A stretch of DNA of 64,000 nt from Synchiropus splendidus. Lineage: Eukaryota; Chordata; Actinopteri; Syngnathiformes; Callionymidae. The stretch spans positions 57,824,937-57,888,936 of the forward strand of contig NC_071334.1 of assembly GCF_027744825.2 (NCBI RefSeq). The letters run 5' to 3'. The stretch's first letter is position 1, and every line of letters begins with the position of its first letter. Position numbers and translations under genes: made by a program. Below the pieces are notes generated by a model. It made no database searches and was not told the DNA's origin. It was given only the letters and a program-made list of their open reading frames with translations. Below, piece by piece: positions 1 to 13,921 of this stretch.

Positions 1-1157
1 TCCATGAAGATGCCATAATAATATACAAAGCAAAATATGGGATTTTCCTGATTCCAGGATGAGGCATAAGCATTGTCAAAAAAATCATGTTTTTCAGCAC
101 TCCAGCACCAAAAATAAAGGGTGGAGATGTTCTGAGATTATACAAGGGAGGAAACTGGGTTATAAATTCTGTGTGTAAACCAACTTCAATTAGTGGCAAT
201 TCATTTTCCCTTGAACCTTTGTAACACTGTGTTTAATGTTTAAAGTAGTTTTGGAATTGATATTCATGTTTTATCTATTCAAATACAAATTTACTCAAGA
301 CCTTTGCATAAGAAACATTTTGCATATTTTTAAATTTCACATTTTGTGGCGCAGTCTATCATGTCGTCAGAAACACTAGATGAAGAAAACTAGTCTGTCA
401 GTGATGTTAAAATGGTGGAGGATTTCAACTGTTTTGTAAACTATCATTTGAGAATCGACATTCTGCTGCTGACTGGGCCACTGGAGACATCCAGGCTTCC
501 ATGAAAAGCCGCTGGCTCTGCTAAATGAGGCATTTTATCAATATTTTACCAGCTACAGGAATGCATGCCTGACTTTCTCTTTGTGAGAAGCAACATTTGA
601 CATTTTGCCAATCTCTCTTCAGAAAAAAAAAAAAAGTATAACTTGATTTTGGGATCATCAGTGGGTCAGATGCCACGCTATGTAGCATGGTAATTAGAAT
701 CCTGCAGAGAACAGACTGAGCAAGGGAATGCAGATGAAAGGGGGAAGGTGGAAGAGAGGTAGCACTTCTGGGAAAGTCAGTTTACCCAACAAGCACTCAG
801 GAAGCACTTCAGTTGTCATGACAGCGTCCCCCTGTTGGGAAGATGGTGGAGGGACAAAGATGGAGGGGAACTGCAATACAGAGCACAGCTTTTGCTGGAA
901 GTACCTAATCGGAGCCAGGCAACAAGCATCATCAAAAAGATGAATGGCGCAGCTTTTTGTAGGGAAATGAGGCTTCCTGCCACTTATATTTTCATAAATG
1001 CAACACCAAACTGAGGCACTTTCAACTGAATTAATCTATTTAGAAAATATGAAAATGAAAAGATGGTTAGATGAAGTCACCAAACGTGGTCTTTTTTCTC
1101 ACATCATATACTTCAGACAGCATGCAGCATGCCTTTGATTATATATTTCAAAGTCAC

Positions 1158-1162
<5 letters not shown>

Positions 1163-1227
<65 letters not shown>
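1163..1227. repeat. (AT)n microsatellite
   Basis: An uninterrupted AT dinucleotide tract of about 65 bases inside epha5 intron 3. It is likely to vary in length between individuals and to be error-prone in assembly. Confidence 0.97.
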
Positions 1228-1233
<6 letters not shown>

Positions 1234-1517
1234 AAATAGAAGCAATATTAGCTCAACCTGTCAGACAGGTGGTGGCATCAGTGGATGTTTGACGTTGGAA
1301 GAAGTGAAATTGCATTGTGGTCCAACCCAAATATGCTGCCTTACACCGTCTACCTACAATCATCCTAAATCAGGATACATGGGAATAAGATCTGTCACTA
1401 CATACATACTGCATGATACATCACATGATTCCATTATCAACATATTATTATCATCAATAATAATAATAAAATGCAAGACAAGTACTAAACACTATGTATT
1501 AGCAATAACACGAGGCA

Positions 1518-1563
1518 CCCTAACCCTAACCCTAACCCTAACCCTAACCCTAACCCTAACCCT
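1518..1563. repeat. Interstitial telomeric repeat (CCCTAA)n
   Basis: Seven full CCCTAA units and a partial eighth run without a mismatch for 46 bases. This is the C-rich strand of the vertebrate telomere repeat TTAGGG. The flanks are ordinary AT-rich intron sequence with no subtelomeric features, so this is an internal telomere-repeat island rather than a chromosome end. Such short islands are usually explained by telomerase-assisted repair of a break, or by slippage. Confidence 0.95.
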
Positions 1564-4500
1564 CAGAAATACATAATATGATCCGAAATAAATTAAGGCT
1601 AAGTCACATGCCTAAAATAATAATCAGTTATAATAATCATAACAAAAAATAAGATTTACACAAATAACACTTATTTATCAAGACTATAATTGTTTGGAGT
1701 ACAACCGGGAAACGTATACAAATTTGACTGTAGCTCAAGATCAATTTGAGGAGTGGGGAAAGGGGAAAGAGGAGAGGGATGATGGTGAAATCATCTTCAA
1801 AAACCAGAGGGTGCAGATGCTGGAGAGCGTCAGTGTGTTACGCAAGACACTGTAATACTGCTGTCACCACACCTTCAACCACAAAGCCCACACTGCCACG
1901 GTGAAGTGCTCGCTTGCTATCCCATTATTCCCAAAGGGAGGACAGCAGAAGGCCTCCTCGCATTACCATGCCAGTGAGACAGTTTCTGAAGGCAGCATCG
2001 TCACTAGGACCAGATTGAGTTTGACATATGCTCTAGTGACGTGTGACGGGCAGCCAAACATGGAAGAAGATCAGGGGAGCCAGAACGCTGAAATCAAGTA
2101 TCGCCCAGAGACATACAGCTTTACTCACAACCAAACTCTGCCAGCGAGAGGGATTTTATCATTCCGGGCAACCACATTATTGATGTAACCAACAGTTATT
2201 CTCATTTGTATTCCACCTCCCACCCCCACCATCTCCAACAACTTCACTGCCCATATTACACCTCCAAGCTTTTTTTTTTTCCCCCTTTCTCTGTGGAAGT
2301 TCACAAAGCTGTCAAACGTCAGATTCTGCCTCTATTCCCAACGCTGCCGTCAATGCTCATCCCATCAGCTTCCCATCCTCATGAGTCCTTATTGGAATTC
2401 CATTCTTACACCATGATTCCAGTTTTATCTTCAACACCAATGAAGAATTCCATACGTCCTCATTATTCCCATCACCACCATTTCACCAATTGCCCCTCCC
2501 CCAACCCCGCACACATGCGGATATCCACTCGAGAACTTGCAGCCATCAAATCCTCATGGAACATCATTTCATGCATGCTATTAACCCTTGTTCAGGAACA
2601 GATAAGCAGTCCTTCAGAAAATGCATATTTCTTCTCTTGAAAAGACCTAAGAAATGACAGAAGAATGAATTGCTCGAGGCATGAAAGAAACCTGGGAATT
2701 ACATCTTGCAATCACATTGAATTAAGGCCTTTATTTTAAAATATCAAATTAACAGTTTAAAGTTAGGTTATCATTTCATTTCTCTATTAGTATTTGCAAC
2801 ACAAATCACAGCACAATTATTATACTAGCATTTTTGTGTGTATTCCAACGGAAAATAATGTGGTGTTGAAGAAGTCATCTTCATTGTCTGAAGTATGGGG
2901 GCAGTGGTACCTCAGTTTAGAGTTTAAATACGAACTCTTCCCATTGGCTCCCAACCCAAAAAAACCAAAGCAAGAATACCCCCATAACATTGTTGCGGGA
3001 CGCAGTATGTGGAGGGGTCATCAAGGACTGCAGCAGCTTGAGACTCACAGCAGGAGAGGGAGCGAACGAGAGTCCTGGAGGATAGTGCAGGACAGGTTTG
3101 ACTCGCGAGGGCAGCATCAGAGCTGTGTCTGCTGACTGGTGGCCAATAAAAATGTCTTCTCTTCTGTATTTATTTTGAATGAAAGCGTATATCAGTACCT
3201 CATAAAAGGATTTCTTTGCATATTTTGAGTACTTTCAGAATCAGAACACACATTTGTTACCCCGAGAATGCAGTGTAATTTAATAATAGTAGTGAATTAT
3301 CTCGACGCACCATCAATAACACCCTAACCTCACCTGACATAATGATTCCAATAATCTCTTCAGGTTGTTCTTCTTCAAACCCTTCAGGGTAGTACCCCAA
3401 TCCCTTTGTTGAAGTGACATATACAGGCGCTTTCTCATGCCTTCCACCTCCTCTGTCCTTCCATCCATCTGCCCACTTCTGTCCTCCGTCCCCGTCTGAA
3501 ACCACCTCTGAATCAACACTCATCCATCTTGATGTCTGTGGCCTCACACCCTGCCGTGCAAAATCCTCTATTTATCTTTTGTCCCATAGACATCCTATCA
3601 TTTCTCTTCCCTTCCAACAATCCATCCATACATTCATCTTCCCATGAATGTAACAACCCCCAACCTCCTTTTCTCTCGTCAGTCTTTTTGTGCTGGCAGT
3701 CCCGCAGGCAATCACCAATTATCCCAGCTAAAGTTGTGCCAACATCTATACATCATGTGCCCCCAGCCACATACACTGTATCTATAGCTGTCATCTGACA
3801 TGATATCATCTCTGGTGTTGTAAAATACAAGTCTGGTAATAATCTATGTGCACATATATTTGTTTTCTGGCAGCTTTTCCCTGCAGTGATAATAGTATAC
3901 ACGAATGTTCTATATAATTTCAAGATAAAAGCAAGTGAGCATTACTGCTGACTTCTTCAGAGTGAGGGTCAAGAACATGTATAACAGCAGCCTGTTCATG
4001 TAGAAACGGAGGTGGTTTAGCCGTGTAAAGAAGAGGGCTGGTCTGCACAAGGCAGGTGCAGCTGGGGTGAGTATTTAAGTGAGATCCAGAAGCAGATGAA
4101 TGGAATTTCATTTCAGAAATGACGTTCCTGGATTGACTCACAGTACTTTTACCATTGACAACACTAAAGTAGGGGTGAAAACAAGGTGGCAACTACCAAT
4201 ACAGAGACACGAAAATGATGGACGGTCAGAAAAACAGGAAGAAACACCGTTAGTAGAAGATGGGAGGATGGGGAAAATCACAAAGACATTAAGTTTCAAA
4301 GATATGACACAAAGCAAAGAAAAGACGGTGGCATTTATATTCTACTTGTGGCAAAGCTGCATGAATTCATGGACTACTAGTCAGCTCACACACATACACA
4401 CACCTTGATGCTTCTATAAAGGCTGAAAAAGTTCTTGAAAAAAATGCGACCAATGCGGTGCGCGGACAGCAGCAATATCCATCCATGTATTTGATGGAAA

Positions 4501-7279
4501 CGTATCCAAAGTGGACTGAAAACTAATTTACACACCGTGCAGGTTTCCAGCTGCACATCTGAAAGACAAGCCGTCCAAATGAGCGGACACTCCAGTTTGA
4601 AATCCGCGCACTCTTTCAACAAACGCCAACGTGATTGAATTGCACATGAAAAACGCTGTTCTGAAGCAGCGAACATATGGTTACGAAGCTGTGAGAGGAA
4701 ACCTCCCCATGTCTCTGTAAACACTTTCAAAGGCTGTCAGTTTAACAGTCTTATTTGCATATTGAACAGGAAGAAAATCATCCTTCAGCTTAATTGCAGG
4801 ATGAGTTACGGTTACGTGCATTGGCTTCATGTTGCTGTAGATATGGATCATTGTGAACAGAGTAAAATGTTTCCAACCATAAAAAGACAAAAATAATAAT
4901 ACAGTTGTGAATGTTGTATCTTTAAGATTCATACAAAGTATTACACATACTACAGCTGTATACCATTTGCAGCAGGCTTTTGGCTAGAGGGGTGCACGGC
5001 GTCGTGGGAGTGCCCTAAACTGAAAAGCATGAGAAATTGAATGCTCCGTTTTTTCACAAGGAGACCTTAATCATTAGTGCCACTATAGCGCCCTAACTGG
5101 AGTGCCATGACGCTGGTGTTCATGAAACTGAATTTGATTGAAAGCCTTCTTGGACCCGAGGCTTTGCCATCTTGAGCTCCATATTTTTTTTCGGGCGAAA
5201 TCTTGCAGACACCCGCATTCAATTGGTTGACGTCAACAGACATTCGGACACCCTGCCCCAAAAAAGTAAAGAGGAATGCCTCCAATTGCCAACAATAGGA
5301 CAGAAAACTCATTGTCACAATTGAAAACATAAAGCCCACTCTCATAGCTGCACCAGTTTAGGGGTAAAAACTGGAAATAAAATGCAAGCTTGCCTTGTTC
5401 AAAATGTGTTCCTGTTAGACGTGACTGAAACGACAGAATGGTTACAGAGTTAATATCTGTGTTTGAAATGTTGATGGGACATGACCACATATCTGTTGGT
5501 CACTTTCTTGGGTGTATTTAAACAACTATTGCACTCCACATTATCCGACCTATTTTACAAGGATCACCCAACAGCACTACAAGTAGTGTTCCTTTGTTTT
5601 AAGTTTATCTTCAGGAAAACATAGGCCAACTTATAAACGCATCATAAAGAACAACACAATAGGGACACCATTTTTTTCAAGTAATAATGTATGATGATGA
5701 TGATAAAGAGTCACAAAAGCAAAATATGTCCTACAGCTGTCAACCACAGCTAAACACTGTCATCATCCTCATGTCTCAAAATATCCAGGCAGCAAATAAG
5801 GCACGCTCCACAATCAAACAGTAATAATGATGTATTGTACCAGACACAATGCAAAAAGCTGATGTAAATGAGGCATTACCAACAGACTTAGCAGATGTCA
5901 TTTAACTGAATTGCAAATACAAATTGCAGGCAGCTGTAGACAAATGGCAAAAACATATTAAAATACACAAGTGGATCAAGTATAATCTGGAAACTAAAAT
6001 TGCAAAGATGTAGTGAGGACAGAATGCTCAGTTGACGGGACTCGGCAAACTAAATAGCAGCTTGCCAGTAAATCAATAAACAGCCCATCAATAAAGTTCA
6101 ATAAGTCTGAGTGTGATGCTTTGCATTAGCAGTGCATTTTTCATGCATGATAAACAACACAAGACCATGTAACCCCTTGATGCTGGGGAGAAAAAAAAAA
6201 AAATCAACCAGACTTCTGCATCAAAGTCACACAGAGGGATCTCAGTAGAAAGAATATGTCAGCTGTGTTGGTCCAATAAGCAATGGTATGCAATGAAGGT
6301 GTCCCACATGTACAGTGATAAAGTTTACAACTAAAGGTGACAATGACCGAGTGAAGATTCGATGAGAAACTCAGAACAATCACTTGATCACGCATGATAG
6401 CCGTTTCACGCATGGTTTTCCACACCACTCAAATCCACTTGAGGCTGCACAAGGAGAGTGTACCGTGCAAATTTAGAGTACAGCTAATATTGGCAAAAGA
6501 GTGGTTCAGAGAAATACACAACACACACGTGGCAAAAAGTAGCTAAAGGTGAGGGGAAAGTTTTGGTACAAGCAGAGCGGCTGCGAAAGGAAAGCACTAA
6601 AGAGCTCAGGTGCTCGTGGGAATACAGTCTTCTAAGTTAAGCTACAATAGATGCAGCCTGAAACACTCTCAGAAGATGAAGTAACTAAACCCACACTCGA
6701 GTACACAATGCAGTGAGCAACGACTCATACAAAAATAAAAGTCAACGACAGCACACAGTGCCCACATTGAGTGCTTATTTAAAGCAGGACTACGCTCGTT
6801 TCTTACTAGAAGGATAAGAGATAATTCTGATGATTCTCTGAGTCTATGGATTCAGCACTACTATACCTCATCCATTATTGAACATAAGCACAATAAGTCA
6901 TCACTTTTCACAGAATTGATCAAGAAATAGTGCACAGGACACAAAATGGGGACAAAGAAATGCTGCGTGAGGCTAAAAACAATGCAATGTTGAGGTTTCA
7001 GAGTCAAACGATTTGCAAGAAAAAGAAAAGATGACAGGAAGTGACCTGCTTTACTGAGCAAATGTTTAATTGTGACACTGAACGGTTTAATTTTAACACA
7101 ACAAAAAAAGATGCTCAGTTCAGAAGATTTTCTGACCATGATACGAAATACCACATCAAACTTTATGAAATTGTTTACAGTGATAATGAATGAGTTTGGG
7201 TGCAAACCAATACCAAACAAAAACATATTCATCACTCCAGAAATATGATTTTTATGTAAAAAAAAAAAAAGAATCCTAC

Positions 7280-8000
7280 CTTGACATGACCCGTTTATTT
7301 CCTCAAATCCTGGCTGGCACACACACTTCCCAATTGGCACCAACCACTCTCCTTCCAAGCTGCAATGCATCCTGGGAGGCTCATATAGAGGCAGGGAGTT
7401 ATTCACACAGCGTCCCACCACCTCCACAAGCTGTGATGCCTCCGAGCCTGGGATCGTGTCGGGAAACTCTGCTAGACTTTTCACAAGAAAAGGGCAGCGT
7501 TTGTAGAAAACCCGCACAGACACAAGAGCGATACAGGCTCCCAAATCCTGGAAGGCCAGGTAAAAACCTTTACGAGTCAATGGACCTAAATCGCGGATTT
7601 CTGTGTTGAGCTTCATCACACGATCTCCAAGGTCGAGCTCAGTGAAGCTCTCATCCGCTGCTATTGTGTCTATTTTAATGTATCTGCTCTCCTTCAGGGC
7701 TCGGTCTTCCTCGTCTGTGATACCGACTCCATCTCTCATCTCGCCGTACTCCATTTCATCCTCATCTCCGTCCGTCTCATAGTAGTACATGTTAAAAGTC
7801 TCCTTGCAAGTGCCGACCCCACCTGGAAGGCTGTTGCAGTCTCTCAATGTGAATTTGAGCTCGATGAAGACTCGCTGGGCTCCCTCTGTCAGGATCCAGT
7901 TAGTGTGGAGCCAGTTGTTCTGGTTCTGCTCCATGACTCGACACACTTGGTAGGTATGGATGGGTGCGTAGTCTTCATCCACTTCCCCGATCTCCTCCCA
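7280..8000 (-). CDS. epha5: Eph receptor A5, exon 3: ligand-binding domain (partial gene)
   Basis: This exon encodes most of the ephrin-binding domain of an A-class Eph receptor tyrosine kinase, a membrane receptor for cell-contact guidance by GPI-anchored ephrin-A ligands. It covers protein residues 56 to 295. Visible family motifs are [94 protein letters not shown], and [18 protein letters not shown] at the end. The run [20 protein letters not shown] and the [14 protein letters not shown] form favour EphA5 over EphA3, A4, A7 and A8, by comparison with remembered vertebrate sequences. The acceptor is TGTGCTTCAG|TGGGAG and the donor is CAAG|GTAGGA; phase is 0 in and 1 out. The exon is 721 nt, against about 664 nt in mammals as I recall. 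The surplus is mainly an acidic insertion at residues 133-157. No stop or frameshift is present. Confidence 0.94.
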
Positions 8001-11000
8001 CTGAAGCACATAACAAACAAGAAGTAGATTATTTGTCAGAAAGACAAAAGCAACTGAGGTACATTTTCAGAAAACGGCCAAATGATTTTTCATTAAATTA
8101 TTATTACATTTAAAAAGGTGCTTCGGATTGTGCAAGAAAACGAGTATCATGGGAAATGCACAGAGAAAGACTGATCAGTAGGTGAGACTTAAAACTTTTC
8201 TTAATTTAGACGCAGTTCTATCGTAACATGTTTAGTTCATTAAAACAACTCCTTTCCCCATCAATTTACCCACTCATACATCATCAAATCACAAATTCTG
8301 ACTTTAATAGCCACTCATGGCACCACTTAGAAGCATAGTCACAGGTGAACATTGCTGATCTCAAAATGAAGATCTGACTTTTGATTTTGCCCCTCAGTGT
8401 AGGGTTACGAACGAACCCTACAAATTTTACTGTTCTTAAATTCTTCCAGAATTTTCGACAGTACGCTTTTCCTTGGTTACATTGACTGATCACATTCATG
8501 TTGTCCCAACCAACAATGGGACAAATTTACCACAATAAGTTGCTATGGTGCTGTAAGTCAGCATGTCTTATACACACAACCTCTCAGTTATGGGGATGTA
8601 AACACGTGAATGAAACATAAAGCTGTGATGGTCGTTGAAGAAAAAAAAAACACTTTCTAGATCTCCTCAGTGTTACAAAGAAAAACAATTTGAAAAAAAA
8701 TCTAACAGCATGGCATACCGTATCCATTTAACCGTCACACGTTTGAAATCATATTGAGTGGAACCCTAACAACCATAGAAAGCTCCATGAAAGAAAAAAA
8801 TGGGGCAGGCATTTGTGTCTGTGTGTACTCGCGTGTGTGTCAGACAGCAGCATTAATTCTTCCTACAGGTCTCCTGGGATTTGGCTATTATCTGCATCAC
8901 TAGCACTCTCCCATAGTTAATACAGGCTCTTCATCATGTCACCCTAATATGGCCACAGGGACCAGACTATGATCTGGTGTTATACTTTAATAGCCCTTAT
9001 TAATCAATGCTTGCAGTAGTTGTTGCCAACAATACCATCTTTCTGTCTGTCTCTTTCTCTCTCCCTGCCCTGTTCACCATCTGTCTTTCCCGTCCTTATT
9101 ATTTGTCACTCCTCTCCATTTATAAGCTCCTTTTGTTTATGGCATTTTTAAGCCGGGCGACCCATTTGTGACTGAATGCAGTGTCAGTCAAAATGAACTT
9201 ATTGTTGCAGATTGGTGTTTTGCTCACATCTTTCCGCTTGGGGGATTTCACTGTCATAAAGGCATTTTGTCATCGTCTTGAACATGTCTTTTCAGTGATA
9301 AGACATGCATTTAAAAGCAGGTGACGAATAGGACCGGGTCAGTAAGCAATGACACGTGGCTGACAGACTCTAGCCCAATCATTTCCGATGCACGCACTAA
9401 GCCTCTTACTGGTTTGATCACACAGACGCCATCTGAAATGAGCCACTCACACACCTACACACGTACACGTAACACAGCAGGGAATCAACCTTTTCCTAAT
9501 GATTGAATCTATGACGTTAGAAAACATTGATGGTGTTGTTAGAATATAAAGGCAGATTTTACGCTTTACGCTTGGCACACTCAGTAACACTAAAATTAAG
9601 TGACACATATTCATTTTATTTTATTCATTTTATATTTAATTATTTAAAGGCAAGGAATGAAAAGGACAACAGATCTCCCTGAAACATTTCAAGACATTAA
9701 CCCCCACCTGTGAATAACCCACCACTCCATTGCAGAATGTTTTCCCACCACAGTTGTACGAGGTCACTTCGTACCCTCGGTTTCCAGGGAGTCACCATTC
9801 CACATGCATATTTCATGGAATCTTTACGGATGTCTTTACATGGTATTAGGCGGGTTACCGCAACATGGGTCAGTGACAAAAGTGCTGCATGGCAACACAA
9901 ATGTGTCAGGATCACCCACGCTAACACATCAACAGCTTCTCCTTGCACTGTCGTTAATTGAGTTTTTTGTTTTTTTTGTTGATTTCCAATCACTAATTCA
10001 TACAACAAACGTTCAGCTTTTCTTGTTTTTGAAACATTTTCAGTATGCCGTCTCACCTTCCAGGAAATTGGCACAACCTTTTACAGTCATTACATACATT
10101 ACGTATTACATTGCATTACATACAAATTTCATCCATCATACTGCAGTAAGTGCATCTACACATGGCTGTTGTAGAATGGAGATTTAAGCTTCCACCAAAA
10201 CATTACTTATCCATTGATGGATATTTATTGTGAAACAGAGATATAAAAAAGACTCAGCGTTAAGCTGATTTATTGAGGATTCCTAATTTCAAGGGTTCTT
10301 TTTGTCTTCACCTCTCCTTCACCTCTGCATCACCCTATTTTCACTTTCTTGCATGCACTGATGTCCCTACAGGCTTCCTTCTGGCTCCTCATTAGTGTCT
10401 GTGTTTGTTTTGTTCAAAGTTATTTGTGTAGGTGCGATTTTGTGTCAGCATTTGTGTGTGCGTCACATCCATCAGTCGACTCCCCTTGGCTACGCCGAGT
10501 GCCCTCCTGGCTACAAGTCAGTGAGGCTCCCTCCAACTTATCATTATCACCCATTACCGCTGACCGTCCTGACACTGTAATGGAACTACTTGTTTCCTCT
10601 TAAAAGAACGTCCTTTCACACCCATTTGACTTTTCCTGCATCTTTTTCACAGATTTCTCCTCCTCACAGAGGTAAACCCTGTTTTTATCCCAGCCACTTC
10701 ACCCCTGGATGACCTTTGCTATTAGCTCAGAATTGGAACAATAACAGCAATTATATTATCCATTGTCTGGATGTATCTTCATCACACTACAGTAAGCTTT
10801 CCATTCACTGCCAAATGAAAGAGTCGAGTGATGAAGTAAGTACCGATAGGAATAGGGCACGGAGTTAAAACACAAAAAACCTTCAACACTACGAATTTGA
10901 CAAGACACCCGGCCTCAAATCACTGCACCAAAATTGAGCGCAACCAAGAGGCTAACTGAGTGAAAGCTAACCGGCGCGAACCTCATGTAAAACCAACGTA

Positions 11001-13921
11001 ATGGAGTTTATTGTTTTAGACAAGCCATGATCGGGACCTCAGACAGACACAGATCCTCATAAAAAAGCTCCAAAAAGCCTCTAATGCTCTCATTTGAATG
11101 TACCAGTGAGTTAAAAGACATAAAAGACCGAACTTAGGAGTAGGATTTTCCCATCAGAAGTGCTACAGACTTCCCTCCAAGTGGCACATACCAGCTGCCA
11201 GCTGTAGTTTAGTCGTTGCCACAGTTGAAAGATTCCGATGAAGATTTGCAAATGACATAAGGGTGCTGGAAACTCTGCTCTTTGATGACAGCTTGGTGTT
11301 CTCTGCAGAGTTCTATTTAAATAAAACAGTTTTCGGATTTTCCCGATGAGAAGGAGGTAACAGGCAGATGACACAGATAAATTTGACAGCCAAATGATGC
11401 ACGCTGAGAAATCCCAGACCTCACTTAGCGTTCCTTACAGCCTGATCTTTTATCTGCAGTTGCACACACATGCACCATCAATCCAGCGCTACAATTGTGG
11501 AGTAAAAAAGCTGTAAAACAATATGACAATTTGTGCCATGTGAACAAGAATGGATTGTTTAGCATCAATTTCCAGGCAAGGCCAAGTCTTGAGGGAACAA
11601 GTCGGAATGAGAAAGGACAATTAAGTTTAGAATGTGTGAAGAGAATTCGGAACATCTGTTGACATCTCGGCGTATTCTCCTGAAATTAATCTGGTGCAGC
11701 CCATTAGGCTTCAGTCTCCATTATCTATTTAGCTTTTGACACGTCTAATTACATACAATGATTACCTTAAATTGGTTAATACAAAGAGCCACACAAACAA
11801 TGATTTCCAGGTCTGAATGCAGTTATTTATACCGTGGGTTTGCGAGAATCATAATTACGACTTCATTAATAAGAGCCCGGCCGCACGCTTTTGTCAGCAC
11901 TATCTTTCACATCTATATTCAGCCGCAGTGGACTACGGCTTCAATAACCGGGATGAGGAAACAGCGTGGTAAGCACTTTTAGTTTGGTTTATACATCTGC
12001 ATATTCTCAAACAGGATTTGTGACTAACATACACCAGTATAAAGTCGCAGTCGTGCAGATCAAATCTATAGTCAATAAGAGTCTGCAGCATTTACCACAT
12101 GAATAAGAGAAGAGACTATTATGCAAATCAACTTTCACCTGAAGCATTTATTACATCAAAGATAGAAACACCATCACTTTGCTAATCATTAACTCTGTGT
12201 TGCTAGGAAATGAATAACCAATTCTGAATTGATAAAATGGTAATGCTTGTCCACGTAAAAAAACTACTGTAAGTCGCAATGCGCTTTGGAATATCAGTAT
12301 TGTTTCATAAGAAATGCAGCTAAAACAATAGCCAATGGGCAAATGTCAATACACTCAATACACTACAGAGTGCAGTACACTGTAATGATTCAGGGCTAGA
12401 ATCATTACACTGGCACATCTTGTCAAGAACAAGATGGCGTGTCCTGTCCTATCAGATGTATTATGGATTAGATAAACAGCTCATACTCTAACTGAGCAGT
12501 TAAACAGGCAGGTGCTGAGTAACTCTCAACTATCTTCTGAAATAAAACTGAAAGATCAAATGTGTCATTTCTCAATTCAGCGGCTTTTACTGCCTTTTAT
12601 GAATCTGTGCAAATGTTGCTCAACTAAAGCACTATTTGATTAATTACACAAGTGCTACCTTGGCAGTTTTCAAATACGTAACTCAAGTAATTGTGACAAA
12701 TATGTACATGTTAAAAAAAAGGTGCTGGGCAGGAACTGCATAGAAAATGTAATGTTTACTCTATTGTACAGTTTAGCCTCATAATCTCTTTTTTAAATTA
12801 TTATCTTAAATTGGAAAAAAATAAGATTGTGAAATAAGTGACTAGGAATAAGTTAACATTTTTGAGTCTCGAATGAAAATTCAGATTTTTTTAATGTAAA
12901 AGCGTACAGATCAAAATAAGCACGACCAAGTAAAAATTTAGGTGTGTGTATGTGTAACATGCTCGTAAGTTCAGTCTCCTCGTCCCTTGTCTCTCATAAC
13001 TACTAACTAGTCTGTCTTCGCTCTCTTAACAGGAGGGCCACTCTGACATCAGACAACTCTCCTGTTGCATTTGTGCCACAGGAGAATGAACAGAGTGAGC
13101 CCTCTTGCCGGGCCCTCATCTCATATAGGAGTCAGTCGTCTCCTGAGCACAGGCTCAGTTTAGCTCACTGGCGAGACTCACGATGGTAAAATACTGATGT
13201 AAAATAGCATTACATTTTATAGGGTGTGCTTTTTTATACAATGCAGACCTGGGCGATATGGCCTGAAAAAAAATAGATTCACGATTTTATACAATTTCCT
13301 TATTAGATTTTGTTTTTTTGACAAGCATCACATATTTCAGGTACAAATAACGCAAATATATACTAACTAAACAGAAATAAACTTGAATTTAGTAGGGAAT
13401 GTAAACATACTGAATCATACAGTGGATTAACAACAGCCAAACATTTTAAACTCCTTTAACAATAACTTAAACAAGTCATTTAAGCTGTAAGAGTATCAAA
13501 TTTCACAGTTCACCTGAAACATAGGCTTGTATTGAAATCAAGATCATTATATGGTTCTGATGTAATGAGCTGTGATTTCACATGTCTGAAAAATGTGGTG
13601 AAACGGCAGCAGACAGCTCTGCTTCTGTCTGCGAGTGAGTTCGACCCAATGAATTAATAGCTTTATCGCGCAGGCTTAATAAATTGTCATTAACAGTTGA
13701 TTGATTTGGTCTCAAAATAATAATAATAATGTTGTTTATCAGGAATATTTTCTGGGACAATTTATCGACCAGCAAAATCTGTTATCGTGAGAGGCCAAAA
13801 GCAGACATAACCCAGTGTGTGACACTATTACTTCCCAAATTTCAAATAATTAGACTATTTATCAGTTACGAAAGTCACACTGTTCTATCATTAATAATAA
13901 CAAGAGAAGGACTCCACTCAC
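8001..13921 (-). other. epha5: epha5 intron 2
   Basis: A 5.9-kb intron between the exon 2 donor GGG|GTGAGT and the exon 3 acceptor. The polypyrimidine tract CTACTTCTTGTTTG lies just before the exon 3 acceptor. The intron contains a hAT-like MITE at its exon 2 end and a CT-rich patch near 9030-9110. A stretch at 11650-11960 is rich in TAAT cores and free of repeats. No coding frame with a recognisable domain is seen. Confidence 0.85.
13244..13816. mobile_element. hAT-like MITE (non-autonomous DNA transposon)
   Basis: The left end reads CAGACCTGGGCGATATGGCC. The right end, read inward from the opposite strand, begins CTGGGTTATGTCTG and then has GGCCTCTCACGATAAC. Elements with ends of the type CTGGGCGATATGGCC and inner ATCGTGATAGGCC are common in teleost genomes and are usually assigned to hAT. 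The interior is AT-rich and has no transposase frame. I could not see an 8-bp target-site duplication, so the boundaries are approximate. The element ends about 105 bp from epha5 exon 2. Confidence 0.5.

Larger units (their letters stand above)
1..7279 (-). other. epha5: epha5 intron 3, 5' part (runs off the window)
   Basis: This is the sequence after the exon 3 donor, which reads CAAG|GTAGGA on the minus strand at 7280/7279. The expected next exon of an Eph receptor encodes the cysteine-rich segment that follows the ligand-binding domain. I searched this stretch by eye on the minus strand for its cysteine-rich pattern and did not find it, so the intron probably continues beyond position 1. 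The intron holds an (AT)n tract, an interstitial telomere repeat and AT-rich unique sequence. Open frames here have no recognisable domains and look like chance ORFs. Confidence 0.75.

Noticed and set aside
6861..7279. Open frame continuing past epha5 exon 3
   Set aside because: The frame stays open by chance into the intron. The family homology stops exactly at the donor CAAG|GTAGGA, and what follows is poly-Phe/Lys-rich intron sequence.
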